Positions 17,048 to 26,421 are shown, numbered from the stretch's first letter. The stretch is DNA of 64,000 bases from Cereibacter_A sp052244495 (GCA_052244495.1 JBQPXH010000004.1), one strand, 5' to 3'. Notes: generated by a model not told the origin, from the letters alone. Translations and numbers: made by a program.

Positions 17048-18740
17048 TCGCTCTTACGGCTACGGACAAGGGTTTCGCGCCTTCCTCCGCCAGCAGCGCG
17101 TCGAGGCCGACCTCGAGCTTGCGGCGGATGCGTTGCGCCTCCTTGTCCTCGGGATCGAAGGAGAGCGCGCGGCGCCACTGGAAACGGGCTTCGAGCTTGC
17201 GCCCGACGGCCCAGTACACATCGCCGAGGTGGTCGGTGACGATGGGATCGACCGGCTCGAGCAGCGAGGCCTTCTCCATCGGCTCTACAGCATCGGCGTA
17301 GCGGCCGAGCCGGAAATAGGCCCAGGCAAGGCTGTCGATGATGTAGCCGCTCTCGGGCCGGGCGGCCACGGCGCGTTCGATCATCGAAAGCGCCTCGTCG
17401 AGGTTCTCGCCGCGGTCCACGAAGGAATAGCCGAGGTAGTTCAGCACCTGCGGCTCGTCGGGATTGAGTTCCAGCGCACGCCGGAAGTCAGCCTCGGCCT
17501 CGGCCCACTGCGACAGGCGCTCGTGGCTGATGCCGCGGCTGTAGAAGATGGGCCAGTGCTGTCGCTCGGGCGCGGGCACGCGGGCGAGAGCGGCATCGTA
17601 GGCCGTGACGGCATCGGCATACCGCTCCTCGCGGCGGAGCGCATCGCCAAGGGCGAGATGCACCTGCATCAGCTCGCTGCGGCTGCGGGCCAGACCCTGC
17701 AGCACCTCGAGCGAGGCTTCGGTCTTGCCGTCCGCGCGCAGCGCGTCGGCGCGGCCGATCTCGGCCACGAAGAACATCGGGTCGGACGTCGGGATCCGCG
17801 CGTAGGTCTCTGACGCGAGCTGGTGCTGGCCCTGGTTGTCGAGGATCTGCGCCGAGAGCAGCAACGCCTCGGTGTGGTCGGGGCGCAGGTGGGTCGCGGT
17901 CCGCGCGTAGAGAAGGGTCGATCCGTCGTCCACCTCTCCGCTCAGGGCGCCCGCAAGCGTGAAGAAGACCTCGGCCATGCCGTCGGAGGCGTTCCGCGCC
18001 ACATCGTAGGGCAGTGTCTCGTCGGCGGCGAGCCGCGCCTTCAGCGCATCGATCCCTGCATCGGCGTCGGTGCCGAAGCTCTTGTCGAGCATGTCGATGG
18101 CCTCGGCATTGCGGTCGAGCTGGCTGAGGATCTGCGCATGCGCGATCGAGCCGCGCCGCATCACCCTCAGCGCATTTCCGTCGCGGCCCGACAGGATCTC
18201 GTCGGCCCCCTCGAAATCGCCGGCCGCGGCAAGCGCGAGCGCCTTGTGATAAAGTCCGAAAGCTTCGAGCCCCTCGGTCCTGGCAAGGCTGTCGAAGGCC
18301 GCGAGCGCCTCGGACATCCGCCCTGCTCCGAACTCGGCCCAGGCGAGCGAAAGCCTGTCCACCAACGGGCCCAGCCCGGTGGGCTCGCCCTTAAGGATGG
18401 CCGAATAGTCCTCGCGCGTGGCGCGGTCGGCGAGCAGCACCAGAGCCGCGGCCTGCGCCCCCGCTCCCGCCTCCACCAGCTGAGTGGCGAGCGGCACCGC
18501 CTTGTCGATCTCGCCGAGCGAGAAGTCGGAAATCAGGGCGCCCTCGATCAGGCTGGGATTTGCTGGGTCGGAGGCAAGCGCCCGGGTGAACCAGTCGGCC
18601 GCTGCGCGATAGTCGCTGCCGGCGGCAGCCACGCGGGCAGCGAGGTAGGCACCTGCATCCTCTTCCTGCGCCCCAGCCGCCACCGGCAGAAGCGCCGCGA
18701 GCGCCAGACCAAGGACCGGCCGCATCAGGATGTTCGCCAT
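17040..18740 (-). CDS. Secreted TPR-repeat protein
   Basis: The 566-residue protein has a signal peptide (MRPVLGLALAALLPVAAGA after a short leader) and then almost entirely TPR helices. Recognisable repeats include SRGISHERLSQWAEAEADFRRA, LNYLGYSFVDRGENLDEALS and LGDVYWAVGRKLEARFQWRR. It probably serves as a periplasmic or outer-membrane protein-interaction scaffold; no enzymatic motif is visible. The start at 18740 follows a GGAGG site. The stop overlaps ispE by eight bases, and the ETF-QO gene lies 100 bases upstream on the same strand. Confidence 0.85.
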   Translation of the reverse strand: MANILMRPVLGLALAALLPVAAGAQEEDAGAYLAARVAAAGSDYRAAADWFTRALASDPANPSLIEGALISDFSLGEIDKAVPLATQLVEAGAGAQAAALVLLADRATREDYSAILKGEPTGLGPLVDRLSLAWAEFGAGRMSEALAAFDSLARTEGLEAFGLYHKALALAAAGDFEGADEILSGRDGNALRVMRRGSIAHAQILSQLDRNAEAIDMLDKSFGTDADAGIDALKARLAADETLPYDVARNASDGMAEVFFTLAGALSGEVDDGSTLLYARTATHLRPDHTEALLLSAQILDNQGQHQLASETYARIPTSDPMFFVAEIGRADALRADGKTEASLEVLQGLARSRSELMQVHLALGDALRREERYADAVTAYDAALARVPAPERQHWPIFYSRGISHERLSQWAEAEADFRRALELNPDEPQVLNYLGYSFVDRGENLDEALSMIERAVAARPESGYIIDSLAWAYFRLGRYADAVEPMEKASLLEPVDPIVTDHLGDVYWAVGRKLEARFQWRRALSFDPEDKEAQRIRRKLEVGLDALLAEEGAKPLSVAVRAND

Positions 18741-18839
18741 GAGAATTCGCCTCCGCTTTGCGGCAACGCTAGTCTTGCCGCGCGGGCAAGGCAATGCGCG
18801 CAGGTGCGGAAGGGGGCCGCTCTCGCAATTGTCAGAGGC

Positions 18840-20495
18840 TCACATGTTCGGATAGTTCGGACCGTCCCCACCCTGCGGCGTGGCCCAGTCGATGTTCTGG
18901 CTCGGGTCCTTGATGTCGCAGGTCTTGCAGTGCACGCAGTTCTGGAAGTTGATCACGAAGCGCGGATCGCGGCCATCCTCGCTCACCACCTCGTAGACGC
19001 CGGCCGGGCAGTAGCGCTGCGCAGGTTCGGCGAATTTCGGCAGGTTGACAGCAATCGGGATCGACGGGTCCTTCAGCTTCAGATGCGCGGGCTGGCTTTC
19101 CTCGTGATTGGTGAAGGAGAAGGCCACGTTGGTCAGCCGGTCGAAGGAGAGCACGCCATCGGGCTTCGGGTACTGGATCGGGGCGAAGTCCTTGGCGAGG
19201 CCCGTGTCGGCGGCGTCGGTCTTCTTGTGCTTCATCGTCCCGAAGAACGAGAAGTCGAAGAGGCTGTTCGTCCACATGTCGAGGCCGCCCAGCGCCATCG
19301 AGGCGTAGAGCCCGAGATGCGACCAGATAGGCTTCACGTTGCGGACCTTCCACAGGTCCTTGCCGATCGGCCCCTTGCGCACGGCCTTCTCGTAGTCGGA
19401 AAGCTCGTCGCCCTGCCTGCCGGCCCTGATCGCGGCATGGGCTGCCTCGGCCGCGGCCTTGCCAGAGAGCATGGCGTTGTGGTTGCCCTTGATGCGCGGC
19501 ACGTTGACCATGCCGGCCGAGCAGCCGAGCAGCGCACCACCCGGGAACACCATCTTCGGCAGCGACTGGTAGCCGCCCTCGGAGATGGCGCGGGCACCAT
19601 AGGCCACGCGCTTTCCGCCCTTCAGCAACTCGGCCACCATCGGATGGTGCTTGAAGCGCTGGAACTCCTGATAGGGATAGAGATGCGGGTTCTCGTAGTT
19701 CAGGTGGACGACGAGGCCGATGAAGATCTGGTTGTTCTCGGCATGGTAGATGAACGAGCCGCCGCCCGCGTTCTTGCCCAGCGGCCAGCCCATCGTGTGC
19801 CAGATCCGGCCCTGCTTGTGCTTGGCCGGGTCGATCTCCCAGATCTCCTTCATGCCGAGGCCGTATTTCTGCGGCCCGTAGCCGTTGCGGAGGTCGAATT
19901 TCTCCATCACCTGCTTGGAGAGCGAGCCGCGCACGCCTTCGGCCAGCAGGACATACTTGCCGAGAAGTTCCATCCCCGGCTCGTAGCTCGGGCCGGGCGT
20001 GCCGTCGGACTGCCTGCCGAACTCGCCCGCAACCACGCCGCGCACCTCGCCGTTCTCGCCGTAGACCAGCTCCGAGCAGGACATGCCGGGGAAGATCTCG
20101 ACGCCGAGTTCCTCGGCCTGGGTCGCAAGCCAGCGGCAGACATTGCCCATCGACACGACGTAGTTGCCGTGGTTGTCCATGAGCTTCGGCACCGGCCAGG
20201 ACGGCAGCATGGTCTGACCCGTGGGGGTGAGGACGAAGAAGTGGTCCTCCGTCACCGGCGTGTTCAGCGGCGCGCCCTTTTCCTTCCAGTCGGGAATCAG
20301 GGCATTCAGGCCGACAGGATCGAGCACCGCACCCGATAGGATGTGCGCACCGACCTCGGACCCCTTCTCGAGCAGCACCACGGACAGGTCGGGGTCGAGC
20401 TGCTTCAGACGGATCGCCGCCGACAGGCCCGCCGGGCCGCCCCCCACGACGACGACATCGTATTCCATCTGCTCGCGGGAGGTATGCTCGGTCAT
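18840..20495 (-). CDS. Electron transfer flavoprotein-ubiquinone oxidoreductase
   Basis: ETF-QO passes electrons from ETF (fed by acyl-CoA and related dehydrogenases) to ubiquinone at the inner membrane. The 551-residue length matches. The N-terminal VVVGGGPAGLSAAIRLKQ is the FAD-binding site; the C-terminal cysteines (CPAGVYEVV, then CVHCKTCDIKDPSQNIDWA) are the [4Fe-4S] ligands. HTMGWPLG and GGSFIYH are also typical. The gene is the likely first member of a leftward unit with the TPR gene and ispE, and is divergent from greA. Confidence 0.96.
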   Translation of the reverse strand: MTEHTSREQMEYDVVVVGGGPAGLSAAIRLKQLDPDLSVVLLEKGSEVGAHILSGAVLDPVGLNALIPDWKEKGAPLNTPVTEDHFFVLTPTGQTMLPSWPVPKLMDNHGNYVVSMGNVCRWLATQAEELGVEIFPGMSCSELVYGENGEVRGVVAGEFGRQSDGTPGPSYEPGMELLGKYVLLAEGVRGSLSKQVMEKFDLRNGYGPQKYGLGMKEIWEIDPAKHKQGRIWHTMGWPLGKNAGGGSFIYHAENNQIFIGLVVHLNYENPHLYPYQEFQRFKHHPMVAELLKGGKRVAYGARAISEGGYQSLPKMVFPGGALLGCSAGMVNVPRIKGNHNAMLSGKAAAEAAHAAIRAGRQGDELSDYEKAVRKGPIGKDLWKVRNVKPIWSHLGLYASMALGGLDMWTNSLFDFSFFGTMKHKKTDAADTGLAKDFAPIQYPKPDGVLSFDRLTNVAFSFTNHEESQPAHLKLKDPSIPIAVNLPKFAEPAQRYCPAGVYEVVSEDGRDPRFVINFQNCVHCKTCDIKDPSQNIDWATPQGGDGPNYPNM

Positions 20496-20768
20496 CAGTC
20501 GGTCCTCTGGCGGGCCTCGGGCGACCCGGCTGGAAAGCGCTAATCAAGACATCCCGTCGTTCCTGCAACATGCATGGCGCGAGGTCAATCGTAACGCGGC
20601 GATCCTTTCGCCGCGGTGCCGCGACAATGCCGCGCCCGCGCGAGCGGCCGCGTGCAAGCCAACGACCCCCTTGCATTCGTCCGCCCCTTCGGATCAGGTG
20701 AACCGAACACATGCGCAAGGTCATGGTCCTGCCCGGGCCGTGGCTTTCTGTTTTTCTGGTGAAGGCCG

Positions 20769-21239
20769 ATGGAAAAGATCCCGATGACCCGCGCGGGTTT
20801 CACCGCGCTCGACGACGAACTCAAGACGCTCAAGACGGTGGAGCGTCCGGCCGTCATCCGCTCCATCGCCGAGGCGCGCGAGCATGGCGATCTGTCGGAG
20901 AACGCCGAATATCACGCCGCACGCGAGAAGCAGAGCTTCATCGAAGGCCGCATCAAGGAGCTGGAATCGATTCTGTCGCTGGCCGAGGTGATCGACCCGG
21001 CGCGTCTGTCGGGCTCGATCAAGTTCGGCGCGACCGTCACGATCATCGACGAGGAGACGGAGGAAGAGAAGACCTACCAGATCGTCGGCGAGGCCGAGGC
21101 CGATATCGAGGCGGGGCTTCTCAACATCAAGTCGCCACTCGCGCGTGCCCTGATCGGCAAGGACGAAGGCGACACGGTCGAGGTCAAGACCCCGGGCGGC
21201 GAGCGCGGATACGAGGTGGTCTCGGTCCGCTTCGTCTGA
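20769..21239 (+). CDS. greA: Transcription elongation factor GreA
   Basis: GreA rescues arrested RNA polymerase by stimulating cleavage of the backtracked transcript. The 156-residue protein has the N-terminal coiled coil with the EHGDLSENAEYHAAREKQSF segment (tip acidic residues D/E conserved) and the C-terminal FKBP-like domain (IDEETEEEKTYQIVGEAEAD). GAAGG precedes the ATG. It is followed after ten bases by a membrane protein gene on the same strand. Confidence 0.96.
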   Translation: MEKIPMTRAGFTALDDELKTLKTVERPAVIRSIAEAREHGDLSENAEYHAAREKQSFIEGRIKELESILSLAEVIDPARLSGSIKFGATVTIIDEETEEEKTYQIVGEAEADIEAGLLNIKSPLARALIGKDEGDTVEVKTPGGERGYEVVSVRFV

Positions 21240-21249
21240 CGGCAGCGCC

Positions 21250-22206
21250 ATGACCGAGCCGCAGGACAAGTCCGTCGATCTTGGGTTCTACGCCCGCGAG
21301 CGCCTGGCAGCCCTTTCGCCGCTCGAGGCGGGCGTGGCCGGTGCGGGTCTGCTCTGGACGCTCTCGGTCGCGCTGCACCTGATCTTCCGGGGCGGTGGCG
21401 GGATCTTCGCCCATGTTCTCGCCGTCCTGGCCGTCGTCGTTCCGTTGGTGATCACGGTCGCGATGGTCCTGTTCCTCCGCACGATCCGCCAGCTCAGGTC
21501 CGAGAACGAGCGGATGGCCAGTGCCGTCGATGCAATGCGGAAGGCTCATCTGGTCAGCCAGCAGGGCGGAGCGGCACGCGTGGCGCTGGAGAAGCGGGTC
21601 GAGGAGATGGCCGGCACCCTGCACCAGTTCGAGCAGCGCCTCGCGGACCTCTTCCCGGCACCGGCGGATCCGACGCCCACTGCAACACCGCAGGACCAGC
21701 CGGCACTCGCGCTGAACGGGCCACGCCAGCGTGCGCCGCTGACGGTGGCCGATCTGGTCCGCGCGATGAATTTCCCCGAGAGCGTCGAGGATCGGGCAGG
21801 ATTTCGCGCGCTGCGCCGCGCGCTCGAGGATCAGGCTTCCGCGAAGCTCATCCGCGCCGCACAGGACGTGTTGACCCTGCTGAGCCAGCTCGGCCTTTTC
21901 ATGGAGGATCTGGTGCCCGACCGCGCGCGGCCGGAGATCTGGCGCCGCTTCGCCGAGGGCGAACGCGGACGGCCGATCTCGGACCTCGGCGGCATCCATG
22001 ACAAGGATGTGCTGGGACCGGTTGCGACCAAGATGCGCGAGGATCCGGTGTTCCGGGACGCTTCGCACCATTTCCTGCGTGCCTTCGACAGGACTTTCTC
22101 GCATTTCGCGAGACAGGCCACGGACGCCGAGATTGCCGAAATGGCGGAAACCCGGACGGCCCGTGCCTTCATGCTGATCGGCCGCGCCTCGGGCACCTTC
22201 GACTGA
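21250..22206 (+). CDS. Conserved membrane-anchored coiled-coil protein
   Basis: I cannot name this 318-residue protein. The N-terminus carries two hydrophobic segments (LEAGVAGAGLLWTLSVALHL, then HVLAVLAVVVPLVITVAMVL), followed by a stretch predicted to coil (RQLRSENERMASAVDAMRKA, KRVEEMAGTLHQFEQRLADL), a Pro/Thr/Gln linker and a helical C-terminal domain of about 150 residues. This layout suits an inner-membrane protein with a cytoplasmic scaffold. The ATG is ten bases after greA, so they probably share a transcript. Confidence 0.75.
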   Translation: MTEPQDKSVDLGFYARERLAALSPLEAGVAGAGLLWTLSVALHLIFRGGGGIFAHVLAVLAVVVPLVITVAMVLFLRTIRQLRSENERMASAVDAMRKAHLVSQQGGAARVALEKRVEEMAGTLHQFEQRLADLFPAPADPTPTATPQDQPALALNGPRQRAPLTVADLVRAMNFPESVEDRAGFRALRRALEDQASAKLIRAAQDVLTLLSQLGLFMEDLVPDRARPEIWRRFAEGERGRPISDLGGIHDKDVLGPVATKMREDPVFRDASHHFLRAFDRTFSHFARQATDAEIAEMAETRTARAFMLIGRASGTFD

Positions 22207-22336
22207 CCACGAGCGGGCTCTGGCCCCTCGGCAGACTCCGCAGGAGCCGCGCAAGGACCTTGGGCGCAAACGGCAATTGCAGGCATCGCCTGTCCAGGAC
22301 GCGGCCGATCCCCTCACAGTTGGAGCCGGTCGCCCG

Positions 22337-23521
22337 TCAGCCTTCGGGAGTGGCCGGCGTCACGCGGAGGATGCCTCCGTCCGGCGCGTCGATCAGCAGA
22401 AGAAGCTCGCCATCCCCGGTCTCCTGCACGTCGCGAACCCGTCCGACCTCCGCCAGCAGACGCTCCTCGCCTGTCACGCGGTCGCCGTCGATCGTCAGCC
22501 GCACCAGACCGCCGGGCTTCATCGAGCCGACCAGCAGATCCCCCTGCCAGTCCTCGAAGGCTGCACCCTCGTAGAAGGTCATGCCGCCCGGCGCGATGAC
22601 GGGATCCCAGTAATAGACAGGCTCGACGAAGCCCTCCGCCCGCGCCTCGCCGGTGCCCACGGGGGTTCCGTCGTAGTTGACTCCGTAGCTCACCTCGGGC
22701 CAGCCGTAGTTCGATTTCGGCTCGATCAGGTTCAGCTCGTCGCCCCCCTTGGGCCCGTGCTCGATGATCCAGAGCCGGCCATCCGGGGCGAAAGCAGCGC
22801 TCTGGATGTTGCGGTGACCGTAGGTCCAGATCGTGTCCAGACCTTCGCCGCCGACGAAGGGATTGTCCGACGGCGCAGAACCGTCGAGCGCCAGCCGGAT
22901 CACCTTGCCGTAGCTGGTGCCGAGATCCTGCGCACGTTCCCGCTCGGCGCGGATCGAATGCTCGCCGGTCGTGATGAAGACGTGCCCCTCGCCGTCGAAG
23001 GCGATCCGCGAGCCGTAATGCATGGGGGCCTGCGAGGGTGGATGCTGCACGAAGATGTCCTCGACCGAGGTCAGTTCGGTTTGATCCTCGGAAAGCACGC
23101 CCCGGGCCGCCGCAGTCACCGTTCCGCCGTCGACGCGCTTGGCATAGGTCCAGTAAATCATCCGGTCCTCGGCAAAGGTCGGCCCTGCAGCCACGTCGAG
23201 CAGGCCACCCTGCTTGCGCGCATCCACTTCGGGCAGGCCGGATACGGGGTCGGAAAGTGTGCCATCGGCCGAGACGATCCTCAGCCGCCCCGGCCGCTCC
23301 GTCACGAGCCATCCGCCGTCGGGCAAGGAACCGATGCCCCAGGGATGCTCCAACCCCTCGACGAAGGAACGCGCCTCGACAGAACTGTCCGCCAGCGCCG
23401 GGGCGCGGGTCTGGTTCTCGAAGGCGGGCTCGAAGTCCGTGGCGGGGGCACCTTGTTCGACCGGCTGGGCGAAGGCGGCAGCCGGAGCCAGCAAGAGCGC
23501 AAGCGGGTAAAGGCGGTTCAT
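22337..23521 (-). CDS. Soluble PQQ-dependent aldose sugar dehydrogenase
   Basis: The 394-residue protein has a Sec signal peptide (MNRLYPLALLLAPAAAFA) and the six-bladed beta-propeller of PQQ-dependent aldose dehydrogenases (glucose/sorbosone dehydrogenase fold). Markers are HPWGIGSLPDGGWLVTERPG, YWTYAKR, AQDLGTSYGKVIRLALDGS, SAAFAPDGRLWIIEHGPKGG and LVRLTIDGDRVTGEERLL. It would oxidise aldose sugars in the periplasm and pass electrons to the respiratory chain. No PQQ synthesis gene is nearby, so the cofactor would come from elsewhere. Confidence 0.9.
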   Translation of the reverse strand: MNRLYPLALLLAPAAAFAQPVEQGAPATDFEPAFENQTRAPALADSSVEARSFVEGLEHPWGIGSLPDGGWLVTERPGRLRIVSADGTLSDPVSGLPEVDARKQGGLLDVAAGPTFAEDRMIYWTYAKRVDGGTVTAAARGVLSEDQTELTSVEDIFVQHPPSQAPMHYGSRIAFDGEGHVFITTGEHSIRAERERAQDLGTSYGKVIRLALDGSAPSDNPFVGGEGLDTIWTYGHRNIQSAAFAPDGRLWIIEHGPKGGDELNLIEPKSNYGWPEVSYGVNYDGTPVGTGEARAEGFVEPVYYWDPVIAPGGMTFYEGAAFEDWQGDLLVGSMKPGGLVRLTIDGDRVTGEERLLAEVGRVRDVQETGDGELLLLIDAPDGGILRVTPATPEG

Positions 23522-23682
23522 CGGTCGTCTCCCTGTCGTTTTTCTGGCCGGGCAACGGGCAGTCGAAAGAGTCGTTCCCCTCCCTCACCCCCTCGTGACG
23601 GTCGCGTGAGAAACGGGACCACGCGGGCCCCGGCTCCGTGAGCGGATCATTTGCGCAGACAGGCGTGCCGCCGGCCGGGACG

Positions 23683-24276
23683 TCAGCCTTCGCCCACCCG
23701 GCCGCGGGCGCCTCTTGCGGAAGCGGCATCGTCCGCCGCGTCGCACCCAAGAAGCGCCCGTCGCCGCGCCGCGACCAGAAGCAGGTTGTCCACCTGCACG
23801 CAGAGCGCCTCGGAGAGGAAGAGGCGCGTGACCGAAAGCGGGGCTTCCAGCGGACGCTGCCTGATGCTGCGACCGTTGACGAGCGCCACCGCGGGCACCG
23901 ACACTTCCGGCGGCAACATGCCCTCGGCCGTGCTCGCCCCCGACAGGACCATCCTCTGGTCCGGCGAGACCACCAGCAGGCGGGCGGGCTGATCCGCGCC
24001 CAGCGCGTCGGGCGCGATCCAGATCGGCCAGAGCCGGGGATCCGCAAGCGGTTCAGGACGAAGGATCCGGCGATCGACCGCAAGGACCGGCAGGAAGCGG
24101 TCGCCCTTGCACCACAGGCGGTCGCCGGGAACGAGAGATGCCACCGGCTGCGGGCCGGTTTCGGTGAGAATCCTTCCGCGGTCGGGAAAGATACCCTCGG
24201 CACCCGCCGTTCCGGCGTCCTCGTCCGGCACCCACCGGACGGTAAGCCTGTCGCCGTGCCAGATCTTCATGAACAT
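23683..24276 (-). CDS. Hint domain protein lacking the catalytic N-terminal cysteine
   Basis: The 197-residue protein resembles the bacterial Hint (hedgehog/intein) domain. GRILTETGPQPVASLVPGDRL corresponds to the usual 'T-x-x-G-x-x-x-V-x-x-L-x-x-GD' stretch; RLLVVSPDQRMVLSG and ALGADQPA match the later conserved blocks. The nucleophile segment (CFxxGT) is absent: the protein reads FPDRGRIL there, so self-splicing or cleavage is doubtful. The start at 24276 has GGAGGCGAACC before it. No partner domain is present. What it does is unknown. Confidence 0.7.
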   Translation of the reverse strand: MFMKIWHGDRLTVRWVPDEDAGTAGAEGIFPDRGRILTETGPQPVASLVPGDRLWCKGDRFLPVLAVDRRILRPEPLADPRLWPIWIAPDALGADQPARLLVVSPDQRMVLSGASTAEGMLPPEVSVPAVALVNGRSIRQRPLEAPLSVTRLFLSEALCVQVDNLLLVAARRRALLGCDAADDAASARGARGRVGEG

Positions 24277-24378
24277 GGTTCGCCTCCGCTGCTGAGGCGA
24301 AAGCTCGTAGACGGAAGTTGCGGAACACTTGCCGCAGCGCTGCCTGTTGCGTCGAATTGTCGGAAAGCAGTGCCCGCC

Positions 24379-24693
24379 TCAGGCGAGCTTCAGCGCCACG
24401 ATTCCCGCCACGATCAGGGCGATCCCCGCGATGCGGAGCGGCGACGCGGGCTCTCCGAAGATTGCCATGGCGAGAAGTGCGGTGCCGACGGCACCGATGC
24501 CCACCCAGACGGCATAGGCGGTGCCGACCGGCAGGCTCTTCATTGCGAGGCTCAGGAGCCAGAAGCTGGCCGTCGCTCCGACCAGCGTCAGCACGCTCGG
24601 AACCGGGCGCGTGAAGCCTTCGGAGTATTTCAGCCCCAGCGCCCAGCCGGTTTCCAGCAGACCCGCAACCAGCACCAGCAGCCAGGGCGTCAA
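24379..24693 (-). CDS. SMR family small exporter, SugE/Gdx type
   Basis: The 104-residue protein has four hydrophobic helices. LVAGLLETGWALGLKYSEGF matches the Gdx/SugE N-terminus with its conserved glutamate and WAxxLKYSxGF pattern, and SLPVGTAYAVWVGIGAVGTA is the second signature. Gdx proteins export guanidinium; others in the family move quaternary amines. The start is a TTG at 24691-24693 that overlaps the accA stop (TTGA), so expression is coupled to fatty-acid synthesis rather than to a guanidine riboswitch, none being present upstream. Confidence 0.85.
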   Translation of the reverse strand: MTPWLLVLVAGLLETGWALGLKYSEGFTRPVPSVLTLVGATASFWLLSLAMKSLPVGTAYAVWVGIGAVGTALLAMAIFGEPASPLRIAGIALIVAGIVALKLA

Positions 24694-25649
24694 GCCGCCA
24701 GACCCTTGGATCCCATATCGAGGAACTTGTTGCGGCGGTCCTTGATCAGCCACTCGGGCTTGCGGCCCACCAGCTCCTTCAGCATCATCTCGATGGCCTT
24801 GCCCACGGCCTCGACCGTCTCGCGGCGGCCGCGCTGCGCGCCGCCCAGCGGCTCCTTGATGATCCGATCGATCACGCCCAGCTTGTGCAGGTCCTGCGCG
24901 GTCAGGCGCAGCGCCTCGGCCGCCTCGCGCATCTTCTCGGCGTCCTTCCACAGGATCGAGGCGCAGCCCTCGGGCGAGATCACCGAATAGACCGAGTGCT
25001 CAAGCATAGCGATCCGGTTCGCCGTCGCCAGCGCCACGGCGCCGCCCGAACCGCCCTCACCGATCACCACGGTCACCAGCGGCACGCCGATCTCGAGACA
25101 TTTCTGCGTCGCCCGTGCGATGGCCTCGGCCTGGCCACGCTCTTCCGCGCCCTTGCCCGGATAGGCGCCGGGCGTATCGACGAGGGTAATCACCGGCAGC
25201 CGGAAGCGATGGGCCATGTCCATCAGCCGGATCGCCTTGCGATAGCCCTCGGGCCGCGCCATGCCGAAATTGCGCTCGATCCGGGTCTTGGTGTCGTGGC
25301 CCTTCTCCTGCCCGATCACCACCACCGGGTTGTCGTTGAACCGGGCGAGGCCGCCCATGATCGCATGGTCGTCGGCAAAGTTCCGGTCACCCGCGAGCGG
25401 CGTGTATTCGGTGAACAGGCCCTCGATGTAGTCCTTGCAGTGCGGACGGTCGGGGTGGCGCGCCACCTGGCACTTCCGCCACGGAGTGAGGTCCTTGTAG
25501 AGGTCCTTCAGCAGCGTCTCGGCCTTGCGGTCGAGCGCGGTGGCCTCCTTTTCGACGTCCATCTCCTTGTTCCCCCGCGCGAGCGCGCGAAGTTCTTCGG
25601 CCTTCCCCTCGATCTCGGAGAGAGGTTTTTCGAATTCGAGATAGTTCAT
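24690..25649 (-). CDS. accA: Acetyl-CoA carboxylase carboxyltransferase subunit alpha
   Basis: AccA pairs with AccD to transfer CO2 from carboxybiotin to acetyl-CoA, making malonyl-CoA for fatty-acid synthesis. The 319-residue protein starts MNYLEFEKPLSEIEGKAEEL and contains MDMAHRFRLPVITLVDTPGA, PGKGAEERGQAEAIARATQ and IGEGGSGGAVALATANRI, all AccA hallmarks. A GGAG site about ten bases upstream supports the start at 25649. The stop overlaps the TTG of the small exporter gene. Confidence 0.97.
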   Translation of the reverse strand: MNYLEFEKPLSEIEGKAEELRALARGNKEMDVEKEATALDRKAETLLKDLYKDLTPWRKCQVARHPDRPHCKDYIEGLFTEYTPLAGDRNFADDHAIMGGLARFNDNPVVVIGQEKGHDTKTRIERNFGMARPEGYRKAIRLMDMAHRFRLPVITLVDTPGAYPGKGAEERGQAEAIARATQKCLEIGVPLVTVVIGEGGSGGAVALATANRIAMLEHSVYSVISPEGCASILWKDAEKMREAAEALRLTAQDLHKLGVIDRIIKEPLGGAQRGRRETVEAVGKAIEMMLKELVGRKPEWLIKDRRNKFLDMGSKGLAA

Positions 25650-25866
25650 CGCGGACACTCCGTACGGACCGGCACGACATATGCAACCGGGCGGGCGCAA
25701 ATGCAACATGACGACTGGGACGCGCCGCCGCAGGGGCGCCGCATGGTCCGTCGGATGGCGCGACGTCGCGTCCGCCGGCCCGCGCCGGTCAAGATGCCAC
25801 ACGAGCGAAGCGCATGGAATCGGTCAACATCGGATCACGATCAGAGACGAGTTGAGGAGCCAGGCC

Positions 25867-26331
25867 ATGTACCCGGTGCATATCCGCGAAAAGTCCCCTC
25901 GGCGCCTTGCCGCCCTGCGCCACGCAGGCTCGTTCGACGAGATCGGCTGCACCTTCGGCCAGACCTGCCAGGTCCTCGAAGAGCGCGGCTTGCTCTCGCA
26001 GGCCGGCTGCATGATCGCCGTCTACTGGGACAATCCCGTGCTGGTGCCTCCCGAGGCGCTGCACAGCCATGCCGCCATCGCCGTGCCCGACGCGATGGAC
26101 ATCCCGCCGCCGCTCGAGGAGCTGCGGCTGACCGGGGGCCGCTACGCGGTCCTGCGATACATCGGTCCCTATTCGGGGCTGTCGAAGGCCCATCAGTATC
26201 TCGTCGGCAAGTGGTTGCCGGAGATGCGCGAGATTCAGGCGGAGGGGCCGGTGATCGAGATCTACCTCAATGCCGCGATGGAGACGCCGTCGGATGCTCT
26301 GGTGACAGAGATCTGCGTTCCGTTGCTCTGA
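25867..26331 (+). CDS. GyrI-like small-molecule binding domain protein
   Basis: The 154-residue protein is a single effector-binding domain of the GyrI/AraC-C-terminal type, with no DNA-binding region. YPVHIREKSPRRLAALRHAG starts the first strand, and LRLTGGRYAVLRYIGPYSGL with HQYLVGKWLP forms the second motif half; WPGDL-type loops are absent. Such stand-alone domains bind hydrophobic or cationic ligands and in some cases detoxify gyrase inhibitors; the ligand here is unknown. It is a lone gene; downstream lies a shared hairpin terminator. Confidence 0.82.
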   Translation: MYPVHIREKSPRRLAALRHAGSFDEIGCTFGQTCQVLEERGLLSQAGCMIAVYWDNPVLVPPEALHSHAAIAVPDAMDIPPPLEELRLTGGRYAVLRYIGPYSGLSKAHQYLVGKWLPEMREIQAEGPVIEIYLNAAMETPSDALVTEICVPLL

Positions 26332-26340
26332 ACACAGCAA

Positions 26341-26364
26341 CGCCCCGGACCGGGGTCCGGGGCG
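26341..26364. terminator. Bidirectional hairpin terminator between the GyrI-like gene and mcl1
   Basis: A perfect 11-bp stem (cgccccggacc / ggtccggggcg) with a GG loop sits between two convergent genes. On the minus strand it is followed by TTGCTGTGTT, giving a moderate T tract for mcl1; on the plus strand the tail is not T rich. Confidence 0.65.
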
Positions 26365-26421
26365 CGCGTCCTCCCGATGCGCTGCGGTTTGCCTCCCAAC
26401 TCGCCGCAGCTCCGGTATGAC

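Noticed and set aside
17823..20339. Very long plus-strand reading frame of 838 codons
   Set aside because: It lies opposite the TPR and ETF-ubiquinone oxidoreductase genes, is rich in Arg, His and Val as antisense GC-rich frames are, and has no family motif.
24690..24800. Guanidine riboswitch before the SugE/Gdx gene
   Set aside because: The upstream bases are accA coding sequence and the start overlaps the accA stop.
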